Shown: positions 49,601 through 62,076, counted from the first letter of the stretch. The stretch is 64,000 nt of DNA from Brachycybe producta (GCA_036925085.1 JAUPFP010000016.1:4654903-4718902); one strand, 5' to 3'. Made by a program: numbers and translations. The notes: generated by a model from the sequence alone, not told the origin.

Positions 49601-50484
49601 TGTGTTCTGGCTAGCTGATGTGTGTATTTTCCGTTCTCACTGAGCAAAAATGATTCCCCATTTCCATCATTTATTGATGTTTTGATTAGATGAGAGATGA
49701 AGAAGAAATACAGGTTGCAGAAGACGAAGAAGAAGAAAAAAAAAACATTTCTAAATTAGCAAGAAAACGTGTGTATTCAATATTTGAGGGATGAAGTTGT
49801 AAAGAGGGTGGGAACACCTAACTATTGAAGGAGGGGATAAATAGAATTTGGAAAATGAATCTATACATACATACAGTACATATAAGAGCGGATAGAAATG
49901 TCTATGTTTGTATTTGATTACCCTTATGTATATACTGTATATACATATATTTATTTTGCAACAAGCGAGAAATTGAATGATGGACCAAATTGCTAGTTTA
50001 CTTGTCGTAATCGTACGAATTTGTCGACGATAGTTTTATTGTTATTTATGGAGAGATTGAAAATGACGTTAGGGAAACTAAATAGAGACTTTTTAGGGAA
50101 TAACAGCGGGAAAAAAGCCACCCAATATTAACTTCTTTCAGGGTTTTTTATAGTTTTTAATATACATGAGCGTGGGATCCATTTAGAAAATGTTTTATTT
50201 ATTTATAATTAAGCTAGTTTTAAAATGTAAACATCAAGTGATTACTGAGAAACTTGAAAAGGTTTTAGAAACTAGAAAGGTAGCTAGCTCATTCTTTTAA
50301 TGTTAATTTCATGTGGATCTCTTTCAAAATAAGCTTTTTATGAGTTTGAAAATGACCCAACTTTAAGCGGATGATTGAATGACATGAAGAAATATTTATA
50401 TTATCTGTAAAAATAAACTGTGTAGTTATATAAAATTTGAAATTACCATAAAAAAATTTAAATTAAGGTGGTTTTCTAGTTATA
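49601..50484. other. Non-coding AT-rich DNA
   Basis: (GAA)n-rich stretch near 49700-49745 and ATACATACA repeats near 49862. One foldback-family half at 50261. No gene seen. Confidence 0.4.
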
Positions 50485-50855
50485 TTTATACTGTAAAAAC
50501 GCCTTCCGAACTCTTGAATACTCTGTCTTTTAGGTGCTAAATAGAGAGTAACTTAAATGTGTTTTAGAAACTGGAAGGTTAGCTGAATCACTTAAGCTTA
50601 TTTTCATGCTTAGTTTCTTTCAAAGTAAGGCTTTTTTATTTCAGTTAGAAAATGACCGAAATTTAAGCAGACGATATTTTTTTTAATAAATTCATAACAA
50701 AGTTCATAAAAAGTTTAGTTTGAAAGACATAAACATGAAAATATTATGAAGTGATTCAGCTATTATTCTAGTTTCTAAAACGCTTTCAGTTACTCCTTAG
50801 TGTTTGCTCCTGAAACGCAAAATAACCAGAATTCAAAAACCAGCAGAGTTTTCAT
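50485..50855. mobile_element. Long-arm foldback element, AAACTAGAAGGGTAGC family (best copy)
   Basis: The left arm is AAACGCCTTCCGAACTCTTG, CTGTCTTTTAGGTGC, GTTTTAGAAACTGGAAGGTT, AGCTGAATCACTTAAGC. The right arm is the complement, AAACATGAAAATATTATGAA, GTGATTCAGCTATTATTCTA, GTTTCTAAAACGC, TCCTGAAACGCAAAATAACC. The arms are about 175 bp each and there is no coding capacity. Confidence 0.8.
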
Positions 50856-52011
50856 ACAACATCTAAAATGTAGTCCAATTTCAGAAGTTTTTTTTAAGAC
50901 ATAATTTTTGTTTAGCTTTACAAAAAAAGAGCTTTTATTGGTAATTTAATCTCTACTTTTGCTTTTAATGTGGCTTTTCGTATTAAATTTGCTATCATTA
51001 GTTTAGAAGAAAAAATGATTGCATACCGGTAATGATAAAAGCAACTTTTTTTTTTAAAAAAAATGTAGTTTGTTAAAAACTAGAATAGTTTATTATGAAT
51101 ACTAGCGTATGCTAAACTTATGTTCAGAACGATATTTTTTAAAAAATATGATTTATTATTATGCAAAAAATGTCACATTTTTTATATTTTTCAAGTTTTC
51201 AAGAAGTTTATTTTTAAAAAAAGATTTCATAAATAATTTTATAAAGGATTTTATAGCATATCACGTTCACTTTTATATAATAATTATTCTTTATGTGTTG
51301 TTGTTGTTTTTTGATTTTTCCCATATAAACATTAAAATGTAAGAGGTAATTTGAATTTCTACTCTTAACAGTAATTACTGGCCAGCAAAAATTTCAAATG
51401 GAACTAATTTCCATTTTAATGATTGTGGTATGTGGTGTAAGTGACAATCAAAATATCTCATTGGGGTTGCTTTTTGTTGGATGATGTCTGGAATTTTTTA
51501 TTGTTCATTAAATAAGGACTTGTTAAATAAAACAAGGGGTGGAAAAATATAAAAGGAATTGGGAGGGGAGAAATGAATGGGGAGCGTAAAAATTGGGCTC
51601 AGATTTTATGTGATGCTTTGTTTTAACTGGCCAACAGGCGAGGTGTACTGGAGCCAACACCTTCTTTTGTTTGATGGCTGTTGTTAGTATGCAAATTATG
51701 TAGAGAGCCCCATTCGTAATGCACATAGTTTTATGTCTAAATGTGTGTTTAGGGACTAGTGAATTACACTTTATGCAAATTTGGCTCAGTTGCTAGTTAA
51801 ATAAAATACAGGTGGCGCCAGTAACTGTGAAAGAAATTTATATATTTGTGTTTGTGCTCGCTATTTATCTATGTGCTCTTAGAAATGTGTTTTATTTTTT
51901 TATGTGCGGTATTTTTGTGTTTTTATGCAGTTAATTTGTGTGCACGCGCGCTTTTTGTACATGCTATGTCTTCCGAATTGTTCTTTTTTTTTTGCGTGTG
52001 TGCCTGCGTGT
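50856..52011. other. Non-coding AT-rich DNA
   Basis: Foldback half at 51070. A GT/CG-richer stretch at 51930-52010 includes GCACGCGCGC. No gene seen. Confidence 0.4.
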
Positions 52012-52240
52012 GTACCTGCCTCTTCCTAAGAAGAAGCTTGTGACGTCATAGGAATTGACAAAAAAAATAGGATTGTGTCATTTTGTCTGATTTAAAAAAT
52101 AATAATAAACAAAATAATTCAAGCATTGTTTTGTTTAAACTGTTGATTTTTGATTTTTATCAGACTAAAAAAACACTATCCTAAATTTTTGGACAACCCA
52201 GATGATGTCACAAGTTTCTTCTTAGGATGAGGCAGGTATA
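52012..52240. mobile_element. MITE with TGACGTCA-type inverted ends, copy 2
   Basis: The left end is GTACCTGCCTCTTCCTAAG, GAAGCTTGTGACGTCATAGG. The right end is the complement, GATGATGTCACAAGTTTCT to GGCAGGTATA. The right-hand CRE palindrome has decayed to TGATGTCA. It is the same family as 18299-18534. Confidence 0.78.
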
Positions 52241-52778
52241 TACGTAAGTGTATATGTGTATGCGTGACAGAGAGATAGAGAGAGAAAAAAAAAAGGAAAT
52301 GATTAAAACCTGGGGTCAGTGATAAATTGAAATTGTAGGTTATTTTTAATTAGAAGTATTTATCTTGATTCGTGTGACTTTTTTGTTCAATTTATTTTGT
52401 TTCTTTCTAATAAATAATGTATCACAAGAGGTGACAGTTTCATAACATCTCTATCTACTGTATATATCTAAACAACCTTAAATATTTATTTATATATAGA
52501 AAGAGAAAGAGAGAGAGAGAGTTTATCTGTTGTCTTTATAGTTGCCACTTGGTTTTAAGGCGAATTTAAAGTTTAAACGCCTCTCGAACTCTAATTATTC
52601 TATTTTTCACGTAAAAAAAAAGAAAAGAAAGTTGAACGTGTTTTAAAAACTTGAAGCTTTGCTTAGTCATTTAAGGGTGTTTTCATGTTGACATATTCGA
52701 AAATAAGCTTTTTATACAAGTTTGAAAATGACCCAACTTTTAAGACAACCATAAAAATGCATTTTTTATATATAAAAA

Positions 52779-52882
52779 AAACCTGGCTAGAGACTAGATT
52801 TTAGAGACTAGATTGTCAAACTAGCATCTAAAACTATTCTTGCTCAGAGTAGAACTTCTAGCCTCTAACCAGGTTCTTTAAC
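52779..52882. repeat. Stand-alone GGTTAGAGGCTAGA hairpin module
   Basis: AACCTGGCTAGAGACTAGA and TTCTAGCCTCTAACCAGGTT are inverted around a variable centre. The same stem is nested inside 53693-54005 and 55735-55930. Confidence 0.75.
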
Positions 52883-53692
52883 TGTAAAACTCATCATTCT
52901 GGTGTTAGTATTATTTACATACAGAGATGTGAGCTTGCAGTGATTGCCTACTTAAAGGGTGTTATGAAAGATTTCTCATGGTGGTGGACTGACACTTCAT
53001 TTAAGCTTTATTACTAAATAATTTTTAAAAATGAACGTAATTTTACATATAACAACTTATTATCAATAATACTAAAATCTTATAATTCGACATATCATTT
53101 TTCTTTTGGAATTAACATTATCTAAAGCTTTTTTTGTTGTGTGCTGATAGTCTACTCTTAATGGAAGGAATGGGGTGATGATATCATTGAAGATATTAAA
53201 GTCTAGAAGGACTTTTTTTTTAAAAAAATGTGTATGTATGAATCCTTGCCTCATCTATCAATGCATTTGAATGCTATCTGTGAACAATAAGAAGGATATT
53301 ATTATTATTATTATACTCTTATGATTATAATAATGGTTTGAGAAGGATTTTTATATTTAATCCAAAGTGTCGTAAAATAAATATGATCGATGAAATATGA
53401 TTAATGATTTAGGTTTTTAGTTTGTGCAAAAATAAAAAATAAAATCGCCTTAATGTTGTTCTTTTTTTTCTCACTTTCGGTAATGGTCATTAGAAGACGT
53501 GACGTGTCCATTTACTGGACATGTAAATGGAGTGAAATTGAATTAGGATTTTAAATTAATGTGAAGAAAAAAAATATTTTATAGAAAGAAGAAAAATGAA
53601 AAATTACATTTTCAATCTAGTTTAATTTACATTGGTTATTATAGCTTTTTAGGGCATACAATGATGACTTGCTCATTGCTTTATTTATTAAT

Positions 53693-54005
53693 AAGGCTCG
53701 GATTTTTATGCAATATCAAGCAAAAATGTTTCTCAATTTGTGGCTCAAATGTCAATTATGGAGTAATCATCTCATCATTAGAACAATTACAATTATGCTT
53801 TTTTCTAATCGAAAAAGGTTGATTATAGGCTAGATGTCTGCTTACTATCAGTTATCAACTAGAGTTCTAGCCTCTAACCAGTATAATTGATTGAACAAAC
53901 CGTAATTGTTTGTTGATCAAAACAGAAGATTGTTAATACACAGTTGGTCCTTGGGCCACACATTGAGAAACATTTGCTTGATACTGCATAAAAATCCGAG
54001 CCCTA
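53693..54005. mobile_element. Long-TIR MITE with nested hairpin
   Basis: About 55-bp ends. The left end AAGGCTCGGATTTTTATGCA continues through ATATCAAGCAAAAATGTTTC. The right end is the complement, AACATTTGCTTGATACTGCA then TAAAAATCCGAGCCCT. The centre holds a second hairpin (GATTATAGGCTAGATG against TTCTAGCCTCTAACCAG). A 5' half-copy with the same nested hairpin is at 55735-55930. Confidence 0.85.
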
Positions 54006-55734
54006 ATGATTAATATTTTTATTAAGCCATATTAAGGGGGAGGGTTTGAATTTTGTATCGTTTTTTTTTTTAAAATGTTGAATCTGAAAATCAAGTTTTA
54101 AATCTATGACAAGGACTTAATTAAACCCTCTCTGTGATGTTGAAATGTGTCACTGTCATCCTTAGGGCTATTATTATAACAAAAAGTTATTATTAACCAT
54201 AGTTGAATGAATAACTGATATCTTTGGGCAATTATTTCAAAGGGGAAGGAGATTGAATGGCAGAGTGAGGGGAAGAAGGGGTTTCATGGGTATTGAATAT
54301 TTTACACTTATATATATATGAAACCAAAGGCGTGACAAATAGGATTCGATGGTGGGCTAATAACGTTATTATATGAAGATTTTTCGACCATAGTGTCAAC
54401 CTTTTTGTTCAATAAATGTGGGCCTAATGCCCGTTTACACGGTGCCTGAATTGCAAATATAAGCATTAGAGTAACTTTGACAATAATTTCTATTGAGTAT
54501 AAAGCAAACTTCAAATTTTTCTTAAGAATTTGTTTTAGGGCCGCTCACAGACGAGCGATTTTTTAGTGGTTGAGATGAACTACAAAAAGTGGTTGTAAAA
54601 GTGGTCGCTATGAATAAACCAAATTAAAGTGTGTTAGAAACCAGACACGGCTTGTTGGCTATTATAATATTTTCTTCATAATATCTTTAAAAAAGAAACT
54701 TTTTATGGAAGTTTAAAATTTTCTGTTTTTTTAATGAAGATTTATTGAAAAATGATTTTAAAAATGTCAGAAAAAGTTTTAATTTAAAAGAAATTGTCAT
54801 GAAAATGCTTTTAACAATTTTTCTACTATTGTAGTTTCTAATAAACATTGATTGTTTTTTTAAACTTTGCTTATATAATAATTTATGGTTAACTTTTATT
54901 TGAAACTTGAGTTAGCAAATTTTCTAATGAACCACCTGAAGAAAATCAGTGACTCACGAACCACCAGTTGGATAACTATAAAATTTAGATTAGATATATC
55001 ATGATAACACACAATATGAAATGTTCCATTGAATGAATGGGTTACTTGTTAGATTTGATGGATAAGGGGCTGTTTTCAACCCTTGTTTTCAATCTGGGTT
55101 ACGACCCTTTCCTCTATGTTTTTGTAACCCTCCTGAGGCAGGCCATACTGTGTATTAGCCTCATTTTAACCACAGAAAGAAAGCAAAAAACTTTTTAATT
55201 CGTATTTTTCATGCTTTCTAAACTTTAATTTATGCACATTGGGGTTTTTTTTTCTGTCTCTTACCCTTGGGATATGAACAAATGAGTCATTGACTTCTCT
55301 GTTGTGCTTGATTTGCATCTATTAACTTTAATAAGCTCATCTCTTTCTGTGTTTTTTGAATCTGAATATATTTTTCTATTTAAATAAAATCGTTTTGGGG
55401 CATTTTTTTCTAAAAAAAAAACCTCATTCATGCGTATCCAATGAGGTTTTTTTTGCTGTTAAAGGAAAATAGAAATAAAATTATTTATATAACTGATGTG
55501 TGTGTTGTCTGGACAATTTTTTTTATTATTTAAATTTCATGATTTTAGGGCGCCACATCCAAAGGCATAAAAATCTCACTTTTGTGGCTTTGCAAACTTT
55601 GCTATATTTTATCAAAAATAAAACATGGAATTTAAAACTTAAGAATTCTTATCATCCAAAAAAATATGTTGCATGTCTTAGATGATCAAAATCTATTTGA
55701 GTTAATTGATTTCAGAGACTTCAGTTATAATAAG
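54006..55734. other. Non-coding AT-rich DNA
   Basis: Foldback-family halves at 54629 and 54820. A near-perfect hairpin AAAAAAAACCTCATT/AATGAGGTTTTTTTT at about 55410-55456. No gene seen. Confidence 0.4.
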
Positions 55735-55930
55735 TAGGGTTCGGACTTTTATGCAATATCAAGCAAATGTATCTCGATTTGTGGCCCAAGTGCCAAGTGT
55801 GAAGTAATCATCATCATCAAAAAAACTGGTTAGAGGCTAAATGTCTAGTTACTATTAGTTATCAACTAGAGTTTTAGCCTCTAACCAGTGTTTTTGATTA
55901 AAAAAAATCATAATTGTTGGTTTTTTAAAT
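55735..55930. mobile_element. Truncated copy of the 53693 MITE
   Basis: The left end GGGTTCGGACTTTTATGCA and ATATCAAGC are conserved. The inner hairpin is almost perfect here (ACTGGTTAGAGGCTAAATG against TTTTAGCCTCTAACCAGT). The right outer arm is missing. Confidence 0.75.
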
Positions 55931-56639
55931 GGGTTTGTAATGTAACTTCACAAAGGCGTTCTTGGCTGCTTGCAGAGTAATTTTTTAAATTGAAAAAAAA
56001 AAACATAAGCCACAAGATCTTAAACAATGCAACTTTACTATTTATGCTCATTTGCATATAGTAATTTAGCAGAACAATAACAAACTAAAAGTATAAGTAT
56101 GTTGTATTTTATATGGCTTTTTTAGGCAAATTGTTTCTTTTTTAAGTAAGTTGAAACTGACAGTTTGGGAATGGGTTGGTTATAAGTGAGGTTGAGTGCA
56201 AATAGCACTGTAATATTTAACATTCTAATAAAATAATATAAGGAATTGAATAGAGACGCCAGCATGTCGCCTTTTGAACCACTTTTCATTTTTTTGTAAA
56301 CATTTTAACCAAAAGAAAAACGAGTCAACGATGTAAATTTCACTTTGTTTTCATAAGACAATAATTTTTTTTTTCAGAAGACATAAAACGTTTGTGGTTT
56401 TTAGGTCTTTTTATTAGTAGCCTTATTTGCATTATTCATATTATCTGAAATGAATTATTTTCTCATTTCTTTTTAAAGTTATGAGCCCATTTCTAAAGTC
56501 ATTAACTTTTCTTAACGTGGTTATAAAGTTTTTTTAAATGTTCCTTCTTAACTGGGATAATAATTAAAATTTAATTTTCAATTGTGGCTGTTTGTCACAC
56601 AAAATGAAGAAGCTGACCTGACATAAGGTATTTCTGCGT

Positions 56640-56925
56640 GTTACAAATGCGTGAAAAATAATTGTATAGAATGTGCTTTAGAAATTAGAAAGGTATTTTC
56701 ATGTTGATTATCTTCCAAAATGAGCTTTTTATGTGATTTTGAAAATGATTCAAATTTTTACGGCGCTTAGCAGATATTTTTTAAATTTTTGTCTATAAAA
56801 TTTTATTTGTAAAGATATCAACATGAAAAAACTTTTAAGTGATTGAGATATCCTTCTAGTTTATAAAGCACTTCCTCGTTAGAAAGACAGAATTAAGTAT
56901 AGTTCGAAAATCAGCTACTGTTGAT
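56640..56925. mobile_element. Foldback element, AAACTAGAAGGGTAGC family
   Basis: The left arm is GTGCTTTAGAAATTAGAAAG then TTTTCATGTTGATTATC. The right arm is ATCAACATGAAAAAACTTTT, GTGATTGAGATATCCTTCTA and GACAGAATTAAG. It is diverged. Confidence 0.6.
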
Positions 56926-57419
56926 GTCATCTTGCAAAATAAATGGAAGTTTATTAAATTGATCGATTGTTTTATGCATTTAGTAAAAAAAAACTATTTT
57001 AAATTAATAATAAAAGTGTATTTTTAAAGATATTTTTATGAAAATACTTTTAGAACATTTATTATATTTAAATTTCGGATACATTTTCATGTTTCAATAT
57101 TTTTTTGTACTTTTTATTACAATTAGAAAATAATTCACATTTTTGTAGTTAAAATGACCTTCAAATTGTCATAAGAAATTGATTTAAAAAATATCGGTCA
57201 TGAAATACTTTAAATATTTTCATTTACTATTCTAGTTTCTAAGGAAATTATTTATTATCTATTATTTATTATTATTTATTATCTCCTACAAATTACATCG
57301 AATATGTAAATTTTGAATGAACTGTATGTTAGTAAATTTATTAAAGAACAACAATGATTTAACTCTATTTATTCATAACTTAATTTTAAACCTTGTTTGT
57401 TTGTTTATTTTATTTTCAG

Positions 57420-60400
57420 ATGTAAGAGTTTTCAGAATCTTAAACGTGGTGAAATCTGTAAGATTCCAGGCTGCACTGTGTCTCCTGTGGTCTCTGGAGC
57501 TCCAACACCCATCAGACTTCCACATCTTCAAGGGAATTCTTTTCAGGAAGTTCTTTATTACATTTATACTGGAAAGGTATAATAATATTTTCTCAAATTC
57601 AAGACGAAAACTTAGCACTTGAACTTTAAGTTGAACCCTCAGAACACAAATTCAAACGTAGAAACAAAAAAAAACCAGTTTTATAGAGTATCATTGAACA
57701 GGAATTTTTCTTTTTTGGAAATCTGTTTCTAGAAGTTCAAGTTGAAGTTCAAGTGTTAAGTTTTCTTCTTAAAATTGACATCTTATAAACCCCAAAATAA
57801 CTTCTATTCACTTTAATGACAAGAAAATGTTTATCGCACTTAATAAAGAAGAAAATAAATATTACACATGGGCATTAATTATTATTATTGTTTCTCATAA
57901 TTTTCTGAACAATTTTTAAAAGTTTCAAATTGAAAAGTGTCAAAAACACATTTGGAGAGTTGTGTTACTGTGATGGAGTTTCGTGTGGTTTAGTTTTTTA
58001 TTTTCTAAAATTGGTGTTATTTCGTAAGTTCAAAAATTACAAATTATGAGTGGTCGGGTTCGACTGTAAAATGTTGTCGCAGGTGGCTGGTGACTGTGGT
58101 TGCATTGTATTGCTATGGAAGGACGCCGGGCTTTTGCACACGAACGGCTTCTGAGGTTAAAAACGACCACCAATTGTGTGCCTGTGGTTACAATGCATTT
58201 TCTATGGAAAAGATTCAAGGTGGTTGATTTTGGCGACACCCCAACTTGATTTTGCAAGTCGGAAAGTGGTCAGACGTTGCCTGTTTGTCAAGTTTATAAC
58301 TAGCTAGTTAGCTAATTGTATTAGCATCTGTAGAGTAAGTTAAGAAAAAAAATTCTAAACCAAACAACGATTCTTGTAAAAGAATGAAATAAATTAATAA
58401 TAAATATAATCAATATTATATGTCTCTACTAATGAGATTTTTATAATTTTGGATTTTTGATTTTTTTAGACGTTCTCATTTGTTTTTTTTTGTGTATTTT
58501 TAATTTAAATTTAGATTGTTTTGCAAGACAGTGCTGTGTTTGAGATCTTTTCGATTGCTCAAGAACTTGGAATCGAGGAATTGCGGCATAGTTGCGAAGA
58601 CCACATCACAAACACACTTTCCATTCATAATGCATGCACTTTCCTGGCTGCAGCAATCGATTTACAAGGGAGGACTTCAGGTAAACTCACAAACGAAGTT
58701 ATGTATTTAAAATTTTCTAAATTTGCTTAGTTCGAGATTTTTGTACGTCCTTCTTAGAAACAACTTTTAAAAAAATTAATTGTTTTTTAGAAATTAGAAA
58801 TAGCGTTTGAATTAATAGGTATGTCAAAATAAATTTTCATGGCGATGAATTTCAAATTAAAAACGTTATAATTTGAAATTAACAATTTTCAATTTTTTTA
58901 GAAAACTGATGAAATTTATAAAACAGAAATTTCATACTGTTATAAACAGTCAATTAATGTTTGAAGACATTGTCATGAAAATGCTTGGAAAAATGATTGT
59001 TTACTATTCTAGTTTCTAATGAACTTTGCATTTTTTTTTCGTTTAAGGTGGTTTTAAAGTCTAAACGCCTCTCGAGCTCTTAATTATTGTCTTTCATAAT
59101 TGAATGTGCTTTAGAAAGTAGAAGGGTAGCTGAAATAATTAAGGTTATTTTCATGTGGATTTTTTTAAAAAAAGTTTTTCATGGAAGTTTGAAAATAACG
59201 CTACTTAAAGCAGCATTACCCCCTCTAGTTTTTAAAAACACTTTCCCCATGAAGGGTAGAATAACTTTCAAATGGTGTTTACATTTTAAAGGAAAATATG
59301 ACGTCCACCTTTAAATCACTGCATCCACAATATTTAATTTGAATTTTATTTCTAAGGTTCAAAAGGAAGTCGATCTTTTGTCGATCGTTGCATCGTCTAT
59401 ACCGGTGAAAATGCTCAAGAATGCATCAAGACAACAGCATTTCTTAATCTTCAAAAGGAAGCTCTCATTCGTCTCATTTCATCGGATTATGTATTATCAC
59501 GTATTGCGGTTGCCGTGTTGCATATGTGTCTCGAACGCTGATGAGGAATTTGTCTTTTAAGGTGTCTTTGGAAGAAGAGGATGTTTGGAGAGCAGTTCTT
59601 GGATGGGCCAAACATCAAGCGGGAGTAACTCAACCTACGGCACATTGGACCGAAGAAGAACGAGCTAGAATATGTCAGGTCTGTGTATGTGCGTATGTTT
59701 TTGTATCCACACGTAACCAATGTGTTAATAACATATTGTATATACACAGCATTTGAGTGGTGTCATCAATCACGTCCGACTGTTACTCATCGACAGTCAA
59801 GTGTTTGCCGAAGAAGTGGAACCGACCGGAGCCGTTCCAATGGAATTATCATTAGAAAGGTTTTATATCATAATCAGTTTTAGTCGAATTGAATAAGCTA
59901 TTTTTTTTGCTGTTCTTGGTGTCATCGTTCGATGCTTTTTTCACTTTCTTTTTCTCTCTTCCTCTCTTCTTAGATATCGTTTTGCTGCTTTGCCGAGAAA
60001 ATTCAATCAAGTTGAAGATCGAAGAATGCAACCGAGAATGTCGCAGAAACTTTTTCACGGAAGTCAAATTCTTCAGGACAAATTGCAGTTTCAGCGCATC
60101 CTTAACACTTGGTTTATATATATTTTTTAATCATTTCGTTAGTTCTTTTTTAAGGTGGCAAAAGCATTTTTAGGTGTATGAATAAAACTAGATGCAAACA
60201 TTTTATGAAAACTTTACAAATGAAGTTGTTTTATGAACAGCTTCTGTTCAATACTAGAGAGAAATTGAAAATGTATTAGAAACTTGAACGGTAGTATTTT
60301 CGTATTGATATTTTTCAAAATCAACTTTTTATTTCATTGGCTTAAAGTTTTGTCCTTTTAAAAGTCAAATGAAGAGCTTTTTTTAAGATATTAGATGAAA

Positions 60401-62021
60401 TTGAGTTTATATGATGGAGCTGAGTTACTCGCTCTTTTAGTTTCTAATAGACATTTTCAATTATATCTTACTTTTGCACCTGAAATACGAATAAATTACA
60501 TAGTACAAGGAACGGTTTTAATCTTTAAAAGCACCTTAAACCACTTTCAACGTAAAAACACCAGTAGAACTATAGATATCTTGTAATTTAAGCAAAATTT
60601 GAAAATGTTTTAGAAAGTAGAATAGTATCTAAGTAGTAATTTTCATGTTGAGAAATGTTTAAAAATAAGCTTTTACATGTCAATTTAAATGTGACTAAAT
60701 TTTAAAATTTTCAGTAAATTTTCACGTTATATTAAACCTATTTTGTTTTAAAAAAATTCAAAGTTGAAATGAAAAACAAAAATCAGCAGACTGATAGGTT
60801 GACTGATACGAGTCTTAATGACGTGAAATTTGATTTAAGTGATTCATTTACTCGTATAGGCCTTATTCCGAAAAAAAATTGAATTTCTTTTTAATATTTA
60901 TGTACCTCGGAATAACCAGAGTTTTATTCCATATTTCTCATTGAGTTGCATATTTTGCAATGAATACGTTTTCAGGAGAAGAAGAAAATTCTAACATTTT
61001 TTTTAGTAATTAGAACAGTGAGTGAATTTCATAAGAAATTGAAAATCCTCAACAAATATTTAATAATACTATTTTAAAATTATTATAAAAAGTGTATTTA
61101 AAAAAATATCATTGTGAAATTTTATAATATCTTTAAAAATGAACTTTTTTTATCGCAGTTTGAAATAAATTTTGTCAGAAATACTTATAATTATGATCCT
61201 TTTCAAATTGCCATGAAAAGTTCTAGTTTTTTTTATTAAATTTTGTTTGAACTTTGTTCAGAAATTTACTTTTGGTTATTTTTTTAAAGGTACGGTGAAC
61301 CTAAACAAGTTTGGCGTTTGATATTTCGTGCTTCAACCCACGGATATTCGGCAGAAGCCTTTCATCGTCTTTGCGACGGTGTTAGTCCGACGCTACTTTT
61401 GGTTTTGGTTAGTTTAAATTTGATTGAGGTGGATGAGAAAGAGAGATCAAAAATGAAATTGAATCTGTTTTGCTATTGCATTTCAGGGTACACACGGTGA
61501 AATATGTGGGGGATTTTCCGATGTACCGTGGGGAAAAACATCGGTCAAAGGTCGTTACATGGCTTCGGACAAGGCGTTTTTATTTACGTTGGTCAACAAT
61601 CAAGACCTACCACCTGCCAAATTCGACGTTGTGAAGAAAATGTTTGCCATAGCTCATCATTCAGAGTATGTTTCGGAATTGATATTAGCTATAAATTGGA
61701 ATAAAAAAAAACCAGCTGTTGCTTTTGTCACGCAAATCGTATGACGTGCGACATTTATTACAAATACATTTTTTATCGTTTTTTTTTTTCAGTTTCGGTC
61801 CAATATTCGGAGCGGGTGCTGATCTTTGCATTGCGAGCAATTGCAACTCTAACATGGAAAGTTATTCGAACCTTCCACATTCTTACGATGGTGATGGGGC
61901 AAGCAGCAATATTCTAATGGGCGATTACAATTTCACCGTATTAGATTATGAGCTGTTTACCACACATGGTAAACAAGGATCTAATAATAATAACAATAAT
62001 CCACCTTCTAATGCCAAATAG
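57420..62021 (+). CDS. BTB-BACK-TLDc protein (3' part of gene, nine exons)
   Basis: Exons 57420-57576, 58515-58680, 59357-59490, 59562-59678, 59750-59859, 59974-60111, 61290-61407, 61487-61665 and 61793-62021 join with GT-AG borders and consistent phases into 448 codons ending in TAG. First comes the C-terminal half of a BTB domain (IRLPHLQGNSFQEVL, YYIYTGK). Next is BACK (TTAFLNLQKEALIRLISSDY; EEDVWRAVLGWAKHQAG; VEPTGAVPMEL). Then a TLDc domain with WRLIFRASTHGYSAEAFHRL, GEICGGFSDVPWG, AFLFTL and FGPIFGAGADLCIA. A low-complexity Asn-rich tail ends it. BTB-BACK proteins commonly act as Cullin-3 adaptors or scaffolds, and TLDc domains are linked to oxidative-stress protection and V-ATPase binding; the role of this fusion is inference. 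The BTB half resembles BTBD19-type proteins. The first exon starts in phase 2, probably completing an Arg codon. The upstream exon with the N-terminal BTB half was not found in this window. Confidence 0.85.
57593..57780. mobile_element. Foldback MITE, CTGCTCAGAGGGTT family, intronic
   Basis: It starts 17 bp after the donor at 57576. The left arm AAATTCAAGACGAAAACTTA, GCACTTGAACTTTAAG pairs with the right arm AGTTGAAGTTCAAGTGTTA, AGTTTTCTTCTTAAAATT. Confidence 0.72.
58046..58285. mobile_element. MITE, GGTGGTCGATTTCGACTGC family, intronic copy
   Basis: The left end is AGTGGTCGGGTTCGACTGTA; the right end is TTGATTTTGCAAGTCGGAAAG then TGGTCAGACG. Two TCTATGGAA-type boxes (58120, 58200) suggest an internal duplication. 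Confidence 0.6.
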
Positions 62022-62038
62022 GTGTATTTTTGTCTACA

Positions 62039-62044
62039 AATAAA
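62039..62044 (+). terminator. Polyadenylation signal AATAAA of the BTB-BACK-TLDc gene
   Basis: Starts 18 bp after the stop codon (62019-62021), giving a very short 3' UTR. A hAT-type MITE begins 33 bp after it. Confidence 0.65.
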
Positions 62045-62076
62045 ACCGGTATTTTGATTATTTTAATGGTTTTATT

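Noticed and set aside
48957..49643. 228-codon plus-strand and 116-codon minus-strand open frames
   Set aside because: Both come from the GT-rich minisatellite, whose unit happens to lack stops; the peptides are pure repeat.
59487..59561. Reading through 59491-59561 without an intron
   Set aside because: The frame would give VLSRIAVAVLHMCLE and then lose the BACK consensus; removing a 71-bp GT-AG intron restores SSDY followed by SLEEEDVWRAVL.
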